Under the pieces are notes generated by a model. That model made no database searches. It saw only the letters and a list, made by a program, of their open reading frames with translations, and was not told the DNA's origin. The position numbers were made by a program, and so were the translations under genes. Shown here one piece after another: positions 8,504 to 17,004 of a DNA stretch of 34,157 nucleotides. Origin of the DNA: an uncultured Alistipes sp. (GTDB taxonomy: Bacteria; Bacteroidota; Bacteroidia; Bacteroidales; Rikenellaceae); the NCBI GenBank assembly GCA_958449275.1, contig CAUDHE010000017.1:1-34157 (forward strand), read 5' to 3'. Each line of letters opens with the position of its first letter. Positions within the stretch are counted from its first letter, which is position 1.

Positions 8504-9751
8504 TCACTTGGCCGCCGTTATCCGTTCGTAAGCCGACACGGCCACGGCATAGTTGTAACGAGCGGTGATGGCATTGGTATATATTTGGAGCCAACTTATC
8601 TGTGCCTGCAACACGTCGAGCACCGTGGCCTGCCCCTCCTTATACGAATAGGTACTTATCGACAGGTTCTCGCCTGCGATATCGAGATTGTGCAACGACG
8701 AACGTACCTGCGAATAACTCGTCGCCAACGCACTCCATCCGTCGGCCTCCTCGCGGGCTATGTTGTCGTAGATCTGCCCCGTCGCATTACGATTCCGCCT
8801 CACGTCGGCAGCGGCCGCCGCCACGGCATGACGACGTTCGCCCCAATGAAATATGGGTACGTTCAGCCCCACCGTCAAGGAGGCATCGATATAGGTACGC
8901 CCCGTCGCATTGGGCACATAGGTCTGCCACGATCCGCCCACACCGACGGTCAACTGCGGATTGTACGAAGCACGCGTCCGCTCCACTCCGTACTCGGCCG
9001 ACCGCACCGCAGCTTCGGCCGAGAGCATATCGGGACGACGGGAAACGATCGCCTCCGACGATACGCGTTCGGGCATGGTGATGGAGTCGACGATGGACTG
9101 CGATAGCGACACCTGCTCATCGACCGCCGCACCGCGCAGAATATTGAATGCGTGCACCGCCTCGTCGTAATTTCGGCGTGCCGTAATCAGATCGAACCGC
9201 GCTTCGCTCAAACGGGTCTCCACCTGCAACAGATCGCTTTTGGCGATATATCCCTCGTCGAAACGCCGCTCCACCACGCGATAAAGCGACTCTATGATAT
9301 TCACATACTCCTCGACGGCTTTCAAAAACATAGACTGCGCCGACAGGCTCCAATAGGCGAAATCGGCTGCAAAGCGCACCTCGAGCAGCGTGAACTCCTC
9401 GTCGAACAACGCCCCTTCGTAAGCGCTTTCGGCCTGACGGCAGGCCGCTCTCACACCACCGCCGCCGTATACGGTCTGCACGATCTGCGGCTGCGTCGAG
9501 AAACTCCACAACTCGTTGTCGCCCATACGGTGGAAGGTCTTGGCAAATGCCCCCGAAGCCGAAATACGCGGCAGGAACGAGGTGTATTCCCGCCGCACGA
9601 TCTCATAATTTCGGTCCACCTCGACCGCCGCGTTCTTCACCCGCCAGTCATATCCGGCCACACTGTCGCGATAGGCCGAAAGAGTGATCTGCGCCTCGGT
9701 CGGAAGAACGCCGAGCGCCGCAAACGCGAGCAACAACACTATACGTCGCAT
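8504..9751 (-). CDS. TolC-family outer-membrane efflux channel
   Basis: Predicted 415-residue protein with a signal peptide (MRRIVLLLAFAALGVLPTEA, cleavage before Q21). The rest is two related alpha-hairpin halves with long amphipathic helices typical of the OEP family: the first half has SAYRDSVAGYDWRVKNAAVE and a RFDEGYIAKSDLLQVETRLS helix, the second AGENLSISTYSYKEGQATVL. TolC-like trimers form the outer-membrane duct of tripartite pumps. It is the last gene of the adaptor-pump-channel operon, 3 nt after the pump stop. Length is at the short end for the family but both repeats are present. No lipobox is seen, unlike OprM-type channels. Confidence 0.92.
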   Translation of the reverse strand: MRRIVLLLAFAALGVLPTEAQITLSAYRDSVAGYDWRVKNAAVEVDRNYEIVRREYTSFLPRISASGAFAKTFHRMGDNELWSFSTQPQIVQTVYGGGGVRAACRQAESAYEGALFDEEFTLLEVRFAADFAYWSLSAQSMFLKAVEEYVNIIESLYRVVERRFDEGYIAKSDLLQVETRLSEARFDLITARRNYDEAVHAFNILRGAAVDEQVSLSQSIVDSITMPERVSSEAIVSRRPDMLSAEAAVRSAEYGVERTRASYNPQLTVGVGGSWQTYVPNATGRTYIDASLTVGLNVPIFHWGERRHAVAAAAADVRRNRNATGQIYDNIAREEADGWSALATSYSQVRSSLHNLDIAGENLSISTYSYKEGQATVLDVLQAQISWLQIYTNAITARYNYAVAVSAYERITAAK

Positions 9752-9754
9752 AAC

Positions 9755-12700
9755 TTATCTCGCTTTTTTAATATTGTAAAACACCGCATACACCACCGGC
9801 AACACGATCATGGTAAGTATGGTCGCGACCAGCAATCCGCCCATTATGGTCGATGCCATGCCTGCGAACAACGAATCGAACAACAGCGGAATAAGCGCCA
9901 GAATGGTAGTCACCGAGGCCACGCACACAGGCACCAAACGGCTGCGCGCCGCACGCACCACCGCCTCGTAGGGGTCGACGCCCTCGGCGCGAAGGTCGTT
10001 TATCGACGAGACGAGTATCACGGCATTCTTCACGTTCATGCCCACGAGTCCCAGCATGCCGAGCAACGAGAAGAAATCGAATCTGTTACCCGTCGCGAGC
10101 AACCCCAGCACCACGCCGATGAATATCAGGGGAGTCATGAGAAGTATGAGGATCGGATCGCGATAGTTGCCGAAGAGCAGCAACAGCACGATGAATATGA
10201 GCACGAACGCCAAAGGCATCTTTTTGCCCAGCGCGGAATTGGACTCGGCCTGCGACTCCTGCTCGCCGAAAACACGCATCGAATAACCGTCGGGCACCTC
10301 GACTTCGCTCTGCACCTCGGCCAACAAACGATCGAACAGTCTCTTGGCATTCACGCCGGCCGCGGGATCGCACTGCGCCTTCATAGCTCTTTGGCGGTTG
10401 TACTGTTTCACCACCCCGCCCAGATAGTCGAAATCGAAACGACTGCTCGCCTGCTCGATGGAGTAGACCTTTCCGCTCTGCGAAAACACGGGCATCGATT
10501 GCAGGTTCGACAGATTGTAGTCGCCTATGTCCTCGTCCTTAAGCAGGATCGGCAACAATTCGTCGCCGCGGCGGAATTCGCCCATCCTATAACCCTGCGT
10601 GGCGAGTGTGATCCATTGTGCCATGCCGCTGCGGCTCACGCCTATGCGCTGGCCCTTGATCTGGGAATAGACGGGCAGCCACGTAGGAATGCGGTTACCC
10701 CAACTGTTGCGGATATTCACCGCCTCGGACGTACGCCACATGATCTCCTCGGCCTGCGAAGTGAGTCGCAGCAGAGTGTCGGCGTCGGGCCCCACGAATC
10801 CTATCTCTATGGTGGCATCGGGCACGGGCGAGAGCTTGAAAAGCGACGAACGCAGCCACACGTCGGGACACGATTCGGCCACGAACGCGTCGAAACGGTC
10901 CTTGACGGATTGCGTCGATCGTTTGTCGTCTACCTCCACCAAAACATTTCCGTAATTGGGCCTCATAGAGAAGCTGCTGCTGGCCAGATAGTAACGCAAC
11001 GGCGAAGATCCCGCGGTAGTGGATACGTGCACCACCTCGGGCTGTTCGCGAAGCCAGTCGGACATCATCTTCAGATTGCGTTGCGTGGCATTTATGTCGT
11101 ACCCCTCGGGCAATATGACATCAGCCCGAAAATAGGGCTTGTTCAACTGCGGGAAAAAGTTCTGCGGCATCAGTCCCATGACGAATACCGAAACGACCAG
11201 CAATGCCACGGCGCCGAACACTACCGCCCAACGTCGGCGGAGCATGCTCTCCAGCAATCGGTCGAACCATGTCGCCCGATTCGCATCCGCACCGTTTACG
11301 CCGTTGCGCAGCATGAACAGTCCGAACACTGGCACCTGCGTGAGGGCCAACGCCCAACTGAGCAGCAGCGACAATGCAATCACCACGAACAGCGGCTTCA
11401 CGATCTCGGCCACCGCCGAAGGCGCGAGGTAGAGCGGCAGGAACGAGAATATGGCGATGAGCGTCGCTCCGAGAAGTCCCCATTTGGGTCCTTCGGCGGC
11501 GCCTATGAAAGCCTTGTCGAGCGGCATTCCGCCTGCGGCCGATCGGCGCGCATTGTCCGTCACGACTATGGCATTGTCGACCAACATGCCCATCGCTATG
11601 ATGAATCCCGCCAGTGAGGTGCGATTGATGCCCTCGCCCACCATGTACATCAGCAGCATGGTGCCGCCTATGGTGAACAGCAGCGACGACCCGATGAGAG
11701 CGCCGCTGCGCATCCCCATGACGGCCATAATGACCGCTATGACGATCAGCACCGACTCCAGCAGATTGAGCAGGAACGAGAAATTGGCTTCGCGAGCTAT
11801 GACATCCTCGGGATAGAGCGTCACGATATCCATGCCTACGGGCATTTCGCTCTCGATACGCGCCAACTCGCCGCGAACCTTGCGCCCCAGCGACACCACG
11901 TCGGCGTCCGACTCCGACGAGATACCGATTCCCACCGCACGTCGGCCGTCGACGTACATGACGGCCGACGGAGGCCGGCGATACCCCTCTTCGATGCGTG
12001 CTATGTCGCCCAAACGGTATTGTTTGCCGTCGGCTGCCATAAGCAACTGGTCGGCTATGTCGTCGATGGTGTCGTAAACGCCCGTTTCGAGAATGCGCAC
12101 CTGAACATCGCCGGCCGTGATCTCGCCGCTGTTCACCACCGTGTTCTGCTGCGAGATCATGGCAACTATCGCTTCAGGCGTAATCGCGAAATTGGCGAGA
12201 GTGGATTTGGTAATATAGAGATTTATGACGGGAGTCTGTTCGGCGAACACCGCTACTTTCTGCACTCCGCCGATGGTCACCACGGCAGTCTTTATGCGTT
12301 GCGCCCAATCACGGATCTCGCTCCACGAAAAACCGTCGTCGGCCGCCAAACCGTAATAGAGTCCGTAAACATCGCTGAAATCATCGTTCACGCGTATGGC
12401 ACTCGCACCCGACGGCAATTGCGGCCCGATGTTCATCACCTTGCGGCGCAACTCGTCCCACAACTGCGGAATTTCGCTCGCGCGGGTACCCGGATCCAGC
12501 TCCACCATTATCTTCGAAAACCCGTAATAGGATTCCGACGTGATCTTATACACATTCCGCATCGACTGCAATTCGCGCGAAACAGGCTCGGAAATAAGCT
12601 GTTCCACCTCCTCGGGCGTGGCTCCCGCATAATCGCACGTCACCACGGCGCTCTTCAGCACGAAAGTGGAATCCTCTTTCTTGCCCATTGCGGAGAACGC

Positions 12701-12781
12701 CCACGCTCCGCCGACAATGAAGAGAGCCAGCACGAACCACACGATGCTGCGGTTACGGATGGAATATTCGGAAACAAGCAT
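9755..12781 (-). CDS. RND-family efflux pump, inner-membrane permease
   Basis: Predicted 1008-residue transporter of the AcrB/HAE superfamily. TM1 is near residues 11-30, then a large periplasmic porter loop to ~335, a helix cluster (335-480), a second porter loop and a final helix cluster ending at the C-terminus. In TM4 the proton-relay motif is GMLVDNAIVVTDN: D402 is kept but the second Asp of AcrB (D408) is N403. The TM10 lysine is present in GMNVKNAVILVSS. Such single-Asp pumps form a recognised subgroup of RND permeases (TriC-like). Substrates cannot be read from sequence. It begins 3 nt after the adaptor stop and ends 3 nt before the channel start, so the three are one operon. Confidence 0.95.
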   Translation of the reverse strand: MLVSEYSIRNRSIVWFVLALFIVGGAWAFSAMGKKEDSTFVLKSAVVTCDYAGATPEEVEQLISEPVSRELQSMRNVYKITSESYYGFSKIMVELDPGTRASEIPQLWDELRRKVMNIGPQLPSGASAIRVNDDFSDVYGLYYGLAADDGFSWSEIRDWAQRIKTAVVTIGGVQKVAVFAEQTPVINLYITKSTLANFAITPEAIVAMISQQNTVVNSGEITAGDVQVRILETGVYDTIDDIADQLLMAADGKQYRLGDIARIEEGYRRPPSAVMYVDGRRAVGIGISSESDADVVSLGRKVRGELARIESEMPVGMDIVTLYPEDVIAREANFSFLLNLLESVLIVIAVIMAVMGMRSGALIGSSLLFTIGGTMLLMYMVGEGINRTSLAGFIIAMGMLVDNAIVVTDNARRSAAGGMPLDKAFIGAAEGPKWGLLGATLIAIFSFLPLYLAPSAVAEIVKPLFVVIALSLLLSWALALTQVPVFGLFMLRNGVNGADANRATWFDRLLESMLRRRWAVVFGAVALLVVSVFVMGLMPQNFFPQLNKPYFRADVILPEGYDINATQRNLKMMSDWLREQPEVVHVSTTAGSSPLRYYLASSSFSMRPNYGNVLVEVDDKRSTQSVKDRFDAFVAESCPDVWLRSSLFKLSPVPDATIEIGFVGPDADTLLRLTSQAEEIMWRTSEAVNIRNSWGNRIPTWLPVYSQIKGQRIGVSRSGMAQWITLATQGYRMGEFRRGDELLPILLKDEDIGDYNLSNLQSMPVFSQSGKVYSIEQASSRFDFDYLGGVVKQYNRQRAMKAQCDPAAGVNAKRLFDRLLAEVQSEVEVPDGYSMRVFGEQESQAESNSALGKKMPLAFVLIFIVLLLLFGNYRDPILILLMTPLIFIGVVLGLLATGNRFDFFSLLGMLGLVGMNVKNAVILVSSINDLRAEGVDPYEAVVRAARSRLVPVCVASVTTILALIPLLFDSLFAGMASTIMGGLLVATILTMIVLPVVYAVFYNIKKAR

Positions 12782-12784
12782 GAC

Positions 12785-13822
12785 TCAACGATTTAGTATT
12801 TTTACTCGTTCGCCCTCGCGAAGTCGGTACACACCCGCGGTCACCACCACGTCGCCCGACTCGACTCCCGAAACAACGCTCACCATGTCGCGACCGAATA
12901 TGTCGCCCAGCACCACGCTGCGACGCTCCACTCTGTCGTCCGAACCGACTATCCACACATACGTACCGCCCTCGGCAGGCGCATATACTGCGGTAAGCGG
13001 AATCGCCATGCCGCGGGCCGACGAATCGTAGGTGCGCATGGTCACCTGGCACGTCATGCCGGGCGATATGTGCGCGGCGAGCGCGGCATCGCGGTCGAGT
13101 TTCAACGACACGGGAAATCCCGACGCATCGGACGAAGTCTTGGCATAGGAGTCGAGCCGCGCCGAGAAACGCAGATCGGGATAATTGTCGAACGTAACGG
13201 AAAAACCGGTGGTCGAGTCGGCCAAAAGCGGCAGACTCTTCTCGGGTATGGTGAACTCCACGGTGCTGCTCACGGGGTTGACCAGTCGCACGATGGTCTG
13301 CCCCGACTGCACGCGTTCGTAGGTATCGACATAAGTGCGTTCGATCACACCCGCGAACGGCGCGCGCAACTTGGTCTCCGAAAGCAGGTCCTTAGAGTTC
13401 TCGTAGGTCGAACGCGCCTGCACGAACGATGTCTGCGCCGTCTCGTACTCCTGGCGCGACACCGCCTCATGATCGAGCAGACGTTTCATGCGCGTGAGCT
13501 GCGACGACGCCTTTTCGTATTGCGCCTTGTCGGCGGCCGCCTGAAGCTCCACGTCGCGCGGATCGAGCTGCGCCAGCAAAGCCCCCTTCTCCACATAGTC
13601 GCCTTTCGACACATCGACGCTTGCCACCTGCCCCGCGATCTTGAATGCCAGAGTGGTGGCGTCGTCGGCCGTGGACATGCCCGCGAAATCGCGGTCGATA
13701 TAGTCGACGGCATGTACCGATGCCACCTTTACGGGACGCACGGTCTGCGCGACTTCGGCTTTACGGCCGCACGACGCGAAACCGCACGCGACCGCAAACA
13801 AATAGGGATACAGTTTGCACAT
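12785..13822 (-). CDS. RND efflux periplasmic adaptor (membrane fusion protein), lipoprotein
   Basis: Predicted 345-residue HlyD/AcrA-type adaptor. It starts MCKLYPYLFAVACGFASCGR; C18 after FAS is the likely lipidated cysteine. The order of domains is canonical: first lipoyl half (KIAGQVASVDVSKGDYVEKG), a coiled-coil hairpin of about 60 residues (VELQAAADKAQYEK through ARSTYENSKDLLSE), second lipoyl half (TKLRAPFAGVIERTYV), beta-barrel and membrane-proximal domain. It bridges pump and channel. ATG at 13822 is preferred over a TTG two codons upstream. The start lies only 4 nt beyond the T-run of a strong terminator, and no TAnnTTTG promoter was found between that terminator and the upstream gene, so how this operon is transcribed is unclear. 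Confidence 0.93.
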   Translation of the reverse strand: MCKLYPYLFAVACGFASCGRKAEVAQTVRPVKVASVHAVDYIDRDFAGMSTADDATTLAFKIAGQVASVDVSKGDYVEKGALLAQLDPRDVELQAAADKAQYEKASSQLTRMKRLLDHEAVSRQEYETAQTSFVQARSTYENSKDLLSETKLRAPFAGVIERTYVDTYERVQSGQTIVRLVNPVSSTVEFTIPEKSLPLLADSTTGFSVTFDNYPDLRFSARLDSYAKTSSDASGFPVSLKLDRDAALAAHISPGMTCQVTMRTYDSSARGMAIPLTAVYAPAEGGTYVWIVGSDDRVERRSVVLGDIFGRDMVSVVSGVESGDVVVTAGVYRLREGERVKILNR

Positions 13823-13826
13823 AGAC

Positions 13827-13864
13827 AAAAAAATTGACCTTACCCTTTCGGGAGGTCAATTTTT
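13827..13864 (-). terminator. Strong intrinsic terminator abutting the efflux operon start
   Basis: AAAAATTGACCT (13829-13840) and AGGTCAATTTTT (13853-13864) form a 12-bp perfect stem, extended by CCC/GGG (13843-13845 with 13850-13852) around TTTC. On the minus strand a run of seven T follows. It closes the tmk/DoxX unit ending at 13886, and its T-run ends 4 nt before the adaptor ATG at 13822. Confidence 0.88.
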
Positions 13865-13885
13865 ATACCAATCGCACTCGCGCGA

Positions 13886-15013
13886 TCAATCCGCATGCGG
13901 CTTTATGCCCCGACAATTGTATTTTGCCTCTATCACTCCGTCGTCGAGCACCACCAGTCCGTTTTTCGCCCTCAGCATGGTTTTCATCACCGTGGCGTCG
14001 ATATTGTAGCACCGCACGTCGGCGCTGCCGTCGAAACGGTAATATGTCACCGTACGCAACGGCTGCGGAGTGAGGCACACAACCGCAGCGCCCTCCGCCT
14101 CGGCACGCTCCACCACACCGCGCAGACGTCGGCGGCAGCCGTCGCCTATATCGTTCAAACCTGTCACGCAGATCATATACACCCTTCCTCGGCGGGTGAG
14201 GATATCGCGAGTGAAATTACCCTCGGGATCGGAAATCGAAAACTCGCTTATGAGAGTCTGCACGGCGGGAGCCTCGTTATCTACGCGAGTCTCCACCCAT
14301 TCCCACTTCTTTTCGTCCTGCCACTCTTTATCGTCGATCGAGAACTCGTGCAACTTTCCCGTCTTGCGATTGCGATATACCAGCACATACTCCTCCACGG
14401 CCATCTCGTCGCTTCCCGTATCGTGCTGCGCCTCGATCATCTCATAAATATTGGCACCTTTCTTATACGGCAGGAAATCTATCAGAGGCAGATTGAAATA
14501 ACAATATGCGCCCACTCCCATCGCAAAGACACAGAACAGACACGTGAGCGCCACCTCCGAGCGGTGCAACTCCAGCACACGATACTTCCGATAACGATAC
14601 CAGACGATGAACACCATCGGCAAAATTACCAGATTCTTCAGGAAAGTCTGCCACGGGGAGAGCTTCAACGCATCGCCGAAACACCCGCAATCCTCCACGG
14701 GAATCCACGTGGCGCTGAGGAATGTCAGCACCGTGAAGAAGATCATCGACACCAGCGCGAATATGGATATGAGCCGCGTGCGGACCTTGAATACCAGCAT
14801 GAGTCCCATCATCAGTTCGGCACCGCACAGCCAGATGGAGAATATCATGCTGTAAGGCACCAGCTCCTCGAATCCGTATATCGACAGATATTCGTTCACC
14901 TTGAGCGCGGTACCCCACGGATCGACGGACTTGACGAACCCCGAGAACACGAAAATCGCTCCCGCAATTATGCGGCACGCATGCGATATGTTTTTCAATC
15001 TGCGCGACGCCAT
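13886..15013 (-). CDS. DoxX/MauE-like membrane protein of the BT_3928 family
   Basis: Predicted 375-residue membrane protein. The N-terminal ~185 residues hold four to five hydrophobic helices with the DoxX/MauE-like opening (ARRLKNISHACRIIAGAIFV-like segment) and the motif VEDCGCFGDALKLSPWQTF, in which a CxC pair sits at the membrane surface as in MauE and related redox partners. The remaining ~190 residues are soluble and have no active-site CxxC. BT_3928-type proteins are widespread in Bacteroidales and have no proven reaction; a thiol-redox role is inferred from the DCGCFG motif. ATG at 15013 is chosen because it follows the tmk stop by 2 nt and gives a clean membrane N-terminus; the frame is open further upstream into tmk. 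It is followed by the strong terminator at 13827-13864. Confidence 0.8.
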   Translation of the reverse strand: MASRRLKNISHACRIIAGAIFVFSGFVKSVDPWGTALKVNEYLSIYGFEELVPYSMIFSIWLCGAELMMGLMLVFKVRTRLISIFALVSMIFFTVLTFLSATWIPVEDCGCFGDALKLSPWQTFLKNLVILPMVFIVWYRYRKYRVLELHRSEVALTCLFCVFAMGVGAYCYFNLPLIDFLPYKKGANIYEMIEAQHDTGSDEMAVEEYVLVYRNRKTGKLHEFSIDDKEWQDEKKWEWVETRVDNEAPAVQTLISEFSISDPEGNFTRDILTRRGRVYMICVTGLNDIGDGCRRRLRGVVERAEAEGAAVVCLTPQPLRTVTYYRFDGSADVRCYNIDATVMKTMLRAKNGLVVLDDGVIEAKYNCRGIKPHAD

Positions 15014-15015
15014 GC

Positions 15016-15699
15016 CTACCCTATCATATATCGTTTCACGATGCTCTCTATTCGGCCGAAAATCTCCTCGGGCGAGGCCATGCGGTCGCCGGCGACGCTG
15101 CAATCCACCACGTGCATGTCGTCATCGTATTCAGCTGCTGCCAGATATACGCCTCGTACGGCGCGCTGCAAGTCGAGCGACGATTCGTGAATGTCGCTGC
15201 ATCCGTTCAGATATTCACGGTCGTCTCCCGTGCGCGTCTCGCTCAGTTTACGGCAGGTAAATGCGAACGGCACGTCGAGAAATATCGAGACGTCGGGACG
15301 CGGAATCGCGAAATAGTCGTATTCGAGGGCAGTGATCCAGTCGCGCAGTCTCGCACGCTCCGTCTCGTCGGCGATCTTGGCGCACTGGTAGCCTATATTG
15401 GAATATACATATCTGTCGACTATAACCACACGCCCCGTATCGAGCCAGCGACGGATCATCGGAGCCGCGTCGCGACGGTCGCCCGCATAGAGCATAGCCA
15501 CCAAATAGGGATCGACAGCATCGACTCCGCCGAGCTCGCCGCGCAGGAAACGCGCTATCAGCTCGCCGAAGAACGGAGCGTCGAAACGCGGAAAATGCAG
15601 ATATTCCGTGGGAATACCACGCTCGGCGAACATACGACGCAGATTGGCTATCTGCGTCGATTTGCCCGAGCCGTCGACTCCCTCAAGTACGATGAACAT
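15016..15699 (-). CDS. tmk: Thymidylate kinase
   Basis: Predicted 227-residue P-loop kinase that phosphorylates dTMP to dTDP. The Walker A motif is GVDGSGKST (7-15). The dTMP-binding DRYVYSN is at 95-101, as in thymidylate kinases (DRY/DRF followed by S). The segment YLHFPRFDAPFFGELIARFL matches the substrate-binding helix region. It is slightly longer than the E. coli enzyme (~213). It heads a two-gene unit with the DoxX protein (2-nt gap). The 83 nt between its start and the sufS stop show no TAnnTTTG box, so it may be read through from the suf operon. Confidence 0.93.
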   Translation of the reverse strand: MFIVLEGVDGSGKSTQIANLRRMFAERGIPTEYLHFPRFDAPFFGELIARFLRGELGGVDAVDPYLVAMLYAGDRRDAAPMIRRWLDTGRVVIVDRYVYSNIGYQCAKIADETERARLRDWITALEYDYFAIPRPDVSIFLDVPFAFTCRKLSETRTGDDREYLNGCSDIHESSLDLQRAVRGVYLAAAEYDDDMHVVDCSVAGDRMASPEEIFGRIESIVKRYMIG

Positions 15700-15782
15700 A
15701 ACTTAAACCTTTTCTTAAAATTATACTGTCGGCGTGCGGCAACCGACTTCGCGTCCGTCTTCGGCGACTTGGCGGCCGCAAC

Positions 15783-17000
15783 CTACCGCAGCATCCTCGC
15801 CGCACGCTCCACACCGTCGCACAGACGGTCGATCTCTTCGCGGGTATTGTACATTGCGATCGAGGCGCGGCACATACCCGTCACGCCGTAGTGCGTCATC
15901 ACGGGTTCGGCGCAATGTTGGCCCGTGCGTATGGCGATACCCAGCTTGTCGAGGATCATGCCCACGTCGTAATGGTGCGCCCCATCGACATTGAACGACA
16001 CGATGGAACATTTGTCGGGCGTTCGGCCGTATATCCTGAGTCCGTCGATGCGGCTCAACCGCTCTTCGGCGTACGATGTCAGCTCGCGTTCGTATTTTTC
16101 GACTGCATCGCGATCCAGATTCTCTACATATCGCACAGCCTCGCCCAGCCCTATGGCTCCGACGAAATTGGCCGTTCCCGCTTCGAATTTCAGAGGCAGA
16201 GGCGCGTATGTGGTTCTTGCGAACGACACCCGATCGACCATATCGCCGCCGCTCAGAAACGGAGGCATGGCCTCCAACAGTTCGCGTTTGCCGTAAAGCA
16301 CGCCTATACCCGTCGGACCGTAGAGTTTGTGTCCCGAAAACGCATAGAAATCGCAATCGAGATCCCTCACGTCCGCGCCGCCGTGCACCGCACCCTGACA
16401 TCCGTCGACCGTAACCGCTGCGCCTGCGGCGTGAGCCTTGCGGACTATTTCACGCAGATCGGGCCGCGTACCCAGCGTATTCGACGCCTGTGTGACCGCC
16501 ACCATACGGGTACGATCGTCCAACAGATCGTCCAGCCTCTCCGCCATCAGGCGACCGTCGTCGTCGAACGGAAGTACTCTTATCTCAGCGCCCTTGCGCT
16601 CGGCCGCGAGCTGCCACGGGACAATGTTCGAATGGTGCTCCATTTCGCTCACCACGATATTGTCGCCCGCATGCAGGAACCGTTCGCCCCAAGCATAGGC
16701 CACCGTATTGAGCGACGCCGTGGCGCCCGACGTGAATACGATCTCCTCGCGATGCTCCGCCCCGACGAAACGGCGTACATCCTCGCGCGCCTGCTCGTAA
16801 AGCTCGGTAACCTCTTCGGCGAGGCGGTGCACCCCGCGATGGATATTGGCATTGAGCCGTCGATGAATCCTGTTCACCGACTCGATCACGCACTCGGGTT
16901 TCTGAGCCGTGGCACCGCTGTCGAGATAAGCCAACGGTTTTCCGTTCACTTCGCTTCCGAGAATGGGAAAATCCCCGCGTATGTCGTTTACATCGAACAT
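15783..17000 (-). CDS. sufS: Cysteine desulfurase SufS
   Basis: Predicted 405-residue PLP enzyme that takes sulfur from cysteine for Fe-S cluster assembly. The PLP lysine is K225 in FSGHKLYGPTGIG. The persulfide cysteine is C363 in RTGQHCAEPVM, almost the same position as in E. coli SufS (C364). The conserved N-terminal signature YLDSGATAQKP (25-35) and the PLP-contacting HH pair in SEMEHHSN are present. It is the last of four suf genes, starting 4 nt after sufD. No sufE or sufU sulfur carrier is in the window, so the shuttle must be encoded elsewhere or be replaced. Confidence 0.96.
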   Translation of the reverse strand: MFDVNDIRGDFPILGSEVNGKPLAYLDSGATAQKPECVIESVNRIHRRLNANIHRGVHRLAEEVTELYEQAREDVRRFVGAEHREEIVFTSGATASLNTVAYAWGERFLHAGDNIVVSEMEHHSNIVPWQLAAERKGAEIRVLPFDDDGRLMAERLDDLLDDRTRMVAVTQASNTLGTRPDLREIVRKAHAAGAAVTVDGCQGAVHGGADVRDLDCDFYAFSGHKLYGPTGIGVLYGKRELLEAMPPFLSGGDMVDRVSFARTTYAPLPLKFEAGTANFVGAIGLGEAVRYVENLDRDAVEKYERELTSYAEERLSRIDGLRIYGRTPDKCSIVSFNVDGAHHYDVGMILDKLGIAIRTGQHCAEPVMTHYGVTGMCRASIAMYNTREEIDRLCDGVERAARMLR

Positions 17001-17004
17001 ATGA

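Noticed and set aside
9152..11617. 821-codon open frame on the plus strand antisense to the RND pump and TolC-like gene
   Set aside because: It has no domain or signal peptide, is rich in His, Arg and Gln as expected of antisense frames in GC-biased DNA, and covers two clear genes. Similar long antisense frames at 5281-7611 and 17883-20042 were rejected for the same reason.
15721..16401. 226-codon minus-strand frame across sufS
   Set aside because: Arg-rich frame-shifted shadow of sufS with no conserved motif.
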